Shown here in pieces: positions 1-6,138 of a stretch of DNA of 6,138 nt; position 1 is the stretch's first letter, and every line of letters begins with the position of its first letter. The DNA is from Archangium sp. (GTDB lineage: Bacteria > Myxococcota > Myxococcia > Myxococcales > Myxococcaceae), in contig JAEUJR010000934.1 of assembly GCA_016793585.1 (NCBI GenBank), positions 1 through 6,138 on the forward strand. Reading direction: 5' to 3'. The notes under the pieces are model-generated. The model made no database searches, was not told where the DNA came from, and saw only the letters and a program-made list of their open reading frames with translations. The position numbers and the translations under genes were made by a program.

Positions 1-2580
<2,580 letters not shown>

Positions 2581-2621
2581 GTTCGCTTGTCAGCGTCGGG
2601 CCCGAGGCGAATGCTGCGGGC
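2581..2621 (+). other. Short metH to SGNH-like gene spacer with weak ribosome binding site
   Basis: These 41 bases separate the metH stop from the next ATG. I see no hairpin followed by a T-run, so no intrinsic terminator, and read-through co-transcription is plausible. The best Shine-Dalgarno-like bases are GAGG at 2604-2607, 14 bases before the ATG at 2622, which is weak and rather far. An earlier ATG at 2611 is in another frame and stops after four codons. In the frame of the next gene the spacer contains no alternative ATG, GTG or TTG. Confidence 0.5.
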
Positions 2622-3374
2622 ATGACGCGCGCACTCGTCACGCTCATCGCGGTCACCCAAGCGACGGCCATGGCTCAACCGCTCAAGACGCAGCTCGAGA
2701 CGCTCTCGACGAAGCGGGTGCTGTTCGCGCACCAGTCGGTGGGCATGAACCTGCTCGCCGGCCTCGAGGTGCTCGCGACGGAAGAAGGCGTCACGCTCCC
2801 CGTGCGGGAGCTCGCGCCAGGCGCCCCGCTCACGCCCGGCCTCACCCACTTCTTCGTCGGCGAGAACGAGCACCCGCTGGGCAAGCTCGACCACTTCGCC
2901 ACCACGCTCGAGAAGACGCCGGGCGTCGAGCTCGCCCTGCTCAAGCTCTGCTACGTCGACTTCGGGGCCGACACCGACGTCACCGCGCTGTTCGCCGCGT
3001 ACCAGGCGAAGCACGACGCGCTGAAGGCGAAGTTTCCCTCGGTGGAGTTCGTTCACGTCACCGCGCCGCTCACCGTCGTGCAGACCGGCCTCAAGGCCTT
3101 CGCGAAGCGGCTGACGGGCTCGGCGCCGTGGGGCGCGAGGGAGAACGTGAAGCGTCATCAGTTCAACGAGCTGCTGCGAAAGACGTACGGCTCCGCGCGC
3201 CTCTTCGACCTCGCTGCCGTTGAGTCGACCGGCGCCGACGCATGCAGCTTCGAGCGCGACGGCAAGACGTGGCCGTGTCTGCGCCCCTCGTGGACCGACG
3301 ACGGAGGGCACCTGAACGCGAAGGGGCAGCGTGAAGTCGCCCGCGCCTTCGTCGAGGCCCTCACGAAGCGCTGA
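2622..3374 (+). CDS. Predicted exported SGNH-hydrolase-like protein
   Basis: This is a 250-residue protein of unproven function. Residues 1-18 look like a short signal peptide: Arg3, a hydrophobic stretch ALVTLIAV, then AMA before Gln19. The mature protein is therefore probably periplasmic or secreted. The body resembles the SGNH/GDSL esterase fold. A strand runs into HQSVG (His37-Gly41), where Ser39 is the candidate nucleophile in place of the usual GDS. A second strand leads to LKLCYVDF (108-114), and another ends in VHVTAPLT (144-151). Near the C-terminus, DDGGHLN (226-232) fits the catalytic Asp-x-x-His block, with His230 and Asp226 or Asp227. Cys208 and Cys219 could form a disulfide. ATG 2622 is chosen because the signal peptide begins there and the frame has no other start between it and metH. 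The fold call is inferred from motif order; substrate is unknown. The 3' end overlaps the convergent kinase gene by 14 bases. Confidence 0.8.
   Translation: MTRALVTLIAVTQATAMAQPLKTQLETLSTKRVLFAHQSVGMNLLAGLEVLATEEGVTLPVRELAPGAPLTPGLTHFFVGENEHPLGKLDHFATTLEKTPGVELALLKLCYVDFGADTDVTALFAAYQAKHDALKAKFPSVEFVHVTAPLTVVQTGLKAFAKRLTGSAPWGARENVKRHQFNELLRKTYGSARLFDLAAVESTGADACSFERDGKTWPCLRPSWTDDGGHLNAKGQREVARAFVEALTKR
3361..3374. other. Tail-to-tail 14-base coding overlap
   Basis: The SGNH-like gene ends with TGA at 3372-3374 on the + strand, and the kinase gene ends with TGA at 3363-3361 on the - strand, so their last codons overlap. No bidirectional terminator hairpin was found at the junction. Transcripts from either side must therefore run into the other gene's coding sequence before ending, or stop by a factor-dependent route. 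Confidence 0.9.
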
Positions 3375-5796
3375 GCAGGCTGCGTACGAGGGCGAGCAGC
3401 GCGTCGGTCTCCCACGGCTTCTCGATGCTCTTCACGCCCACGCGCGAGGCATCGTCGAGCTGCTCCATGGCGTCGGTGGGGTAGCCCGAGGCGATGATGA
3501 TGGGCACCGTCGAGCCGCTGCGCCGAATCGCCTGAATCAGCTGGGCGCCGTTGAGCTCGGGCATCACCAGGTCGGTGACGACGAGCTGAAACGGCTGCTT
3601 CCGGAACTGCTCCAGCCCCAGCGCGCCGTTCTCGACGTCGACGACCTCGAAGCCCGCTCCGCTGAAGAGTCGAACGAGCGCGCGTCGCAGCGGCGCGGTG
3701 TCTTCACAGATGAGCACGCGCCCGGTGAGCGGCGTTCGTGCAGGCGCCGCCACCGCGGGCACGGTCGGCGCCGCGTCGTGCCGGGGGAAGAGCAGCGAGA
3801 TCGAGGTGCCCGCCCCCGACGTGCTGACGACGATGCCCGCCTGCGCCCGCGTCGCGATGCCGTGCACCACCGCGAGGCCCATGCCCGTGCCCTTGCCGTG
3901 CTGCTTCGTCGTGAAGAAGGGCTCGAAGGCGCGAGAGAGCGTCTGCGGCTCCATGCCCTTGCCGGTGTCACTCACCGCGAGCTCGACGAAGGGCCCGCGG
4001 CCACACGGCACCACCACGTGCCCCGACGGCGGCGCCTCGAGCACCCGCGTTCGAACGGTGATGGTGCCACGCGCCCCCATGGCCTCCTGCGCGTTGACGA
4101 CGAGGTTCAGCAACAGCTGGTCGAGGTGCCCGGCGCCGAGCTGCACGGTGGCGGCGGCCGCATCGCACGACAGCTCGAGCACCACGTCGGGCAGCAACAG
4201 CCGCACCAGCATCGGGTGCACGCGCCGCAGGCCTTCGTCGAGCGCGATGACGTCAGACGGGCCGCCCTCTTTCCCGAAGACGAGGAAGCGCCGCGTGAGC
4301 CGCCGCCCTGCATCGAGGCCCGCCTGCATCTCTTCGACGATGCTCTCGGAGCCCGGCAGCCGGCGCACCTCTTCGAGCTCGAGCTGGAGCGCAGCCAGCA
4401 CGTTGTTGAAGTCGTGCGCGACGCCCGCCGCCAGCCGTCCCAGCGCCTCGAGCCGCTGCGCGTTCGTGGTGCGGGCCAGCATCGCCTCCCGTTCACGCGC
4501 GGCTTCACGCTCGGCCGTCACGTCGATGACGGCGACCACCACCCGAGAGGCGTCGGCGCCCAGGCGCGCCTGCTTCATGCGCACGAGGCGGAGCTGACCT
4601 GTGGCCGTGCGCAGCGAGACCTCGAGCTCGTGCGGCGCCGGCTCGTCGAGCCACCGGGCGAAGCGGGCGGCCTCGGTGGCCTCGGCGATGGGCAGCGCCG
4701 CAGGGGCCACAGAGGCCTCGAGCAGCGAGAGCGCGGCCGGGTTCAGGCTGACGAGCGCGCCGCGATGAAACGCGAGCAGCGGCGCGGGCGAGCCGTCGAA
4801 CAATGTCTTGTAGACGTCATCGCGTTCACGCTGGGCGGCGGCGCTGCGTTCACGGGCTTCGAGCGCCGCTCCGAGCGCGCGGGTTCGGCTCGCCAGCACC
4901 TGGAACGCGGCGGCCACGAGCAGCAGCACCACCGCCACCAACGCCAGCCTCGTCGACGTGCGCTCCCACAGCCGGGGCTCGATGGTGAAGTGCAGCCTGG
5001 CCACCGGCGCTGTCGCACGGCCCATGCCCTCGGGCCGTACCTCGAAGGTCCACACGCCGGGGTCGAGGTCGACGTACTTCGCCTCGAGGGTGCCGACCGT
5101 CTCGTGCGCGACGACGCCGTTTCGCTCGAGCGTCTGAAACACGCGCAGCGGGCCGGCCCGAAAGGCATCGGGCGGCGTGCTGAGGCGCACCTCGAAGTCG
5201 CGGTGCGCGGGCGAGGCCGTCTCGGTGCCGTCGACCACGAGCTCACCGCCCAGCGTCGCCCGTTCGATGAAGACCATCGGCGGCGGTGGAGGTGGTGGCA
5301 CCTCGGCCGGCCTGACGAGCGCGACGCCTTCGACGGTGGGAAAAGCGAGCACGCCCGACGAGAGCAGCCCGCCCGCGCGGTGGCCGCCGCCGTTGCCTTC
5401 GCCCGAGAGCAACTGCTGACACCGCAGCGGGGCTTCTCCTCGCACGAAGGCCTCGAGCGCCTGTCGCGAGACGCGGTACAGGCCGCTGTTGCTGTTGATC
5501 CACCACTGGCCGTCGAGCGGAATGAGCCGTGAGAGCTCGTTGCTGCAGAAGCCTTCGCCGGTGCCGAACCATCGCGCCGCGCGCGGGCCCACGCCGGCCG
5601 GCACCCAGGCCAGCCCCTCTCCGTACGAGGCGAGCCACACCTCGCCCGACGGCTCGGTGACGATGTCGCGAACGATGGCGCGGCGGTCGTCTTGGGCGCG
5701 AAGAAACCGCTCGACCTTGCCGTCGACCAGCTTCGCGATGCCGCGGGTGGTGCCGATGAGCAGACTGCCATCGGGCGCCGGCTCCACGGCCGTCAC
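3361..5796 (-). CDS. Hybrid sensor histidine kinase, portion after an in-frame stop
   Basis: This is the longest open stretch of a membrane sensor kinase; numbering starts at the GTG at 5796, which is probably not the true start. Residues 1-165 are beta-propeller blades (DGSLLIGTTRG, GEVWLAS, WWINSNSGLYRV). Seven prolines follow (167-173), then a Y_Y_Y-like domain (about 175-272), a membrane helix (about 283-302) and a PAS-like domain (about 325-430). The HisKA H-box AAGVAHDFNN carries the phospho-acceptor His461 (4416-4414). HATPase_c has Asn564 and Asn568, DTGKGM (610-615), EPFFTTK (625-631) and the glycine lid around GKGTGMG. An Ala/Pro linker leads to a receiver with Glu698/Asp699, phospho-acceptor Asp742 (3573-3571), Ser770 and Lys793. 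All residues expected for autophosphorylation and phosphotransfer are present. There is no DNA-binding output domain, so signalling should pass to a separate partner. The ligand is unknown. The same frame continues upstream through a TAG at 5811-5809 into further propeller sequence, so this is most likely the back part of one longer gene. Confidence 0.9.
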   Translation of the reverse strand: MTAVEPAPDGSLLIGTTRGIAKLVDGKVERFLRAQDDRRAIVRDIVTEPSGEVWLASYGEGLAWVPAGVGPRAARWFGTGEGFCSNELSRLIPLDGQWWINSNSGLYRVSRQALEAFVRGEAPLRCQQLLSGEGNGGGHRAGGLLSSGVLAFPTVEGVALVRPAEVPPPPPPPMVFIERATLGGELVVDGTETASPAHRDFEVRLSTPPDAFRAGPLRVFQTLERNGVVAHETVGTLEAKYVDLDPGVWTFEVRPEGMGRATAPVARLHFTIEPRLWERTSTRLALVAVVLLLVAAAFQVLASRTRALGAALEARERSAAAQRERDDVYKTLFDGSPAPLLAFHRGALVSLNPAALSLLEASVAPAALPIAEATEAARFARWLDEPAPHELEVSLRTATGQLRLVRMKQARLGADASRVVVAVIDVTAEREAAREREAMLARTTNAQRLEALGRLAAGVAHDFNNVLAALQLELEEVRRLPGSESIVEEMQAGLDAGRRLTRRFLVFGKEGGPSDVIALDEGLRRVHPMLVRLLLPDVVLELSCDAAAATVQLGAGHLDQLLLNLVVNAQEAMGARGTITVRTRVLEAPPSGHVVVPCGRGPFVELAVSDTGKGMEPQTLSRAFEPFFTTKQHGKGTGMGLAVVHGIATRAQAGIVVSTSGAGTSISLLFPRHDAAPTVPAVAAPARTPLTGRVLICEDTAPLRRALVRLFSGAGFEVVDVENGALGLEQFRKQPFQLVVTDLVMPELNGAQLIQAIRRSGSTVPIIIASGYPTDAMEQLDDASRVGVKSIEKPWETDALLALVRSLLSAS

Positions 5797-5808
5797 CCGC
5801 TCGCCCGG

Positions 5809-5811
5809 CTA
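5809..5811 (-). other. In-frame amber stop (TAG) inside the kinase propeller
   Basis: The reverse complement of 5809-5811 is TAG. It falls in the loop DDG-stop-PGERVTAV, where propeller sensors of this type normally have a DGLP-like motif. Leucine is therefore the likeliest lost residue (TTG to TAG is one base change), with Gln from CAG another option. The frame is preserved on both sides, which rules out an indel at this point. It may be a natural nonsense mutation, a read error or, less likely, a read-through site. Confidence 0.9.
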
Positions 5812-6138
5812 CCCGTCGTCGTGCGTGAAGTCGCGAAGGCGTTCGCGCACGGGGCCCCGCCACTGCAGCCGCCACAACCCCTGCGAGGTGCCCAGCCACA
5901 CGTCGTCGCCGCGCTCGAGCACCACCTTGAACTCGGGAGCTTCGGCTCCGACGGTACGCTCCGACTCGAAGCGCGTGGTGAGCGTCGAGCCATCGAACGT
6001 CGAGAGGCGGCCCGAGGTGCCGACCCACGTCGAGCCATCACGCGCCGGCACGAGCGAAAAGACACACGCGTCGGCGGCCACGCCCGCCACGCGGGTGAGC
6101 GTCGCCTCGTCACGCTCCAGCCGCAGCAGCCCACCGCA
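5809..6138 (-). CDS. Propeller-sensor N-terminal segment of the same kinase gene (5' partial, ends at amber codon)
   Basis: The frame is open from the window edge at 6138 for 109 codons, then ends in TAG at 5811-5809. It is exactly in phase with the kinase frame that continues from 5808. The residues are beta-propeller blades of the two-component regulator type: GGLLRLE at the edge, then DGSTWVGTSGRLSTFDG, then DDVWLGTSQGLWRLQW, then DFTHDDG immediately before the stop. These repeat the DGxxWxGTxxGL pattern seen again after the stop. The gene start and any signal peptide or further blades lie outside the window. A GTG at 6090 opens part of this frame, but it sits within propeller sequence and has no claim as a real start. 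I interpret this as the front of the kinase gene cut by one nonsense codon. By itself it would be a fragment of a propeller, unlikely to fold or function. Confidence 0.85.
   Translation of the reverse strand, partial: CGGLLRLERDEATLTRVAGVAADACVFSLVPARDGSTWVGTSGRLSTFDGSTLTTRFESERTVGAEAPEFKVVLERGDDVWLGTSQGLWRLQWRGPVRERLRDFTHDDG

Noticed and set aside
3361..3420. A possible bidirectional terminator at the convergent gene ends.
   Set aside because: Only short palindromes such as AGCGCT are present, with no stable stem followed by a T-run on either strand.
3331..5532. A 733-codon open frame on the + strand antisense to the kinase.
   Set aside because: Its translation is dominated by Arg, His, Ala and Glu with no recognisable domain, as expected for a shadow frame opposite a GC-rich gene. 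The opposite strand encodes clear kinase motifs.
5794..5796. GTG as the genuine start of the kinase gene.
   Set aside because: It sits in the middle of a propeller blade, five codons after the TAG, without a clear ribosome binding site. Homologous propeller sequence continues upstream in the same frame.

Overview
This window is very GC-rich, with third codon positions almost always G or C. It is densely coded, with three genes and almost no intergenic DNA. Base composition, the AHDFNN-type hybrid histidine kinase with a beta-propeller sensor, and the GC-rich codon style fit a myxobacterium-like (Myxococcota) or related environmental Gram-negative genome. That assignment is inference; no rRNA or other taxonomic marker is present.

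Layout. (1) Positions 1-2580, + strand: the C-terminal 859 residues of cobalamin-dependent methionine synthase (MetH), with pterin-binding, cobalamin-cap, B12-binding and AdoMet-reactivation domains. The N-terminal homocysteine-binding domain lies upstream of the window. Key catalytic and ligand residues line up with E. coli MetH at one constant offset, so the visible part looks fully functional. (2) Positions 2622-3374, + strand, 41 bases after metH: a 250-residue predicted exported protein with an SGNH-hydrolase-like pattern and an unusual HQSVG nucleophile block. (3) Positions 6138-3361, - strand: a hybrid sensor histidine kinase reading toward gene 2, with its 5' end outside the window. 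Its parts are a beta-propeller sensor, a Y_Y_Y-like domain, one membrane helix, a PAS-like domain, the HisKA and HATPase_c domains, and a receiver.

The strongest anomaly is a single in-frame amber codon (TAG, 5811-5809) inside the propeller of the kinase. The same frame is open and homologous in character on both sides, so this is a point nonsense change (real or a sequencing error), not a frameshift. It separates an N-terminal propeller piece from a portion carrying the rest of the sensor and all signalling domains.

The genes do not form an evident common pathway. MetH is housekeeping one-carbon metabolism, and the exported SGNH-like protein may simply be transcribed behind it. The kinase is convergent, and its coding end overlaps the SGNH-like gene by 14 bases. 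I saw no tRNA, rRNA, CRISPR array, insertion sequence or convincing terminator. I do not see a new multi-gene system here.
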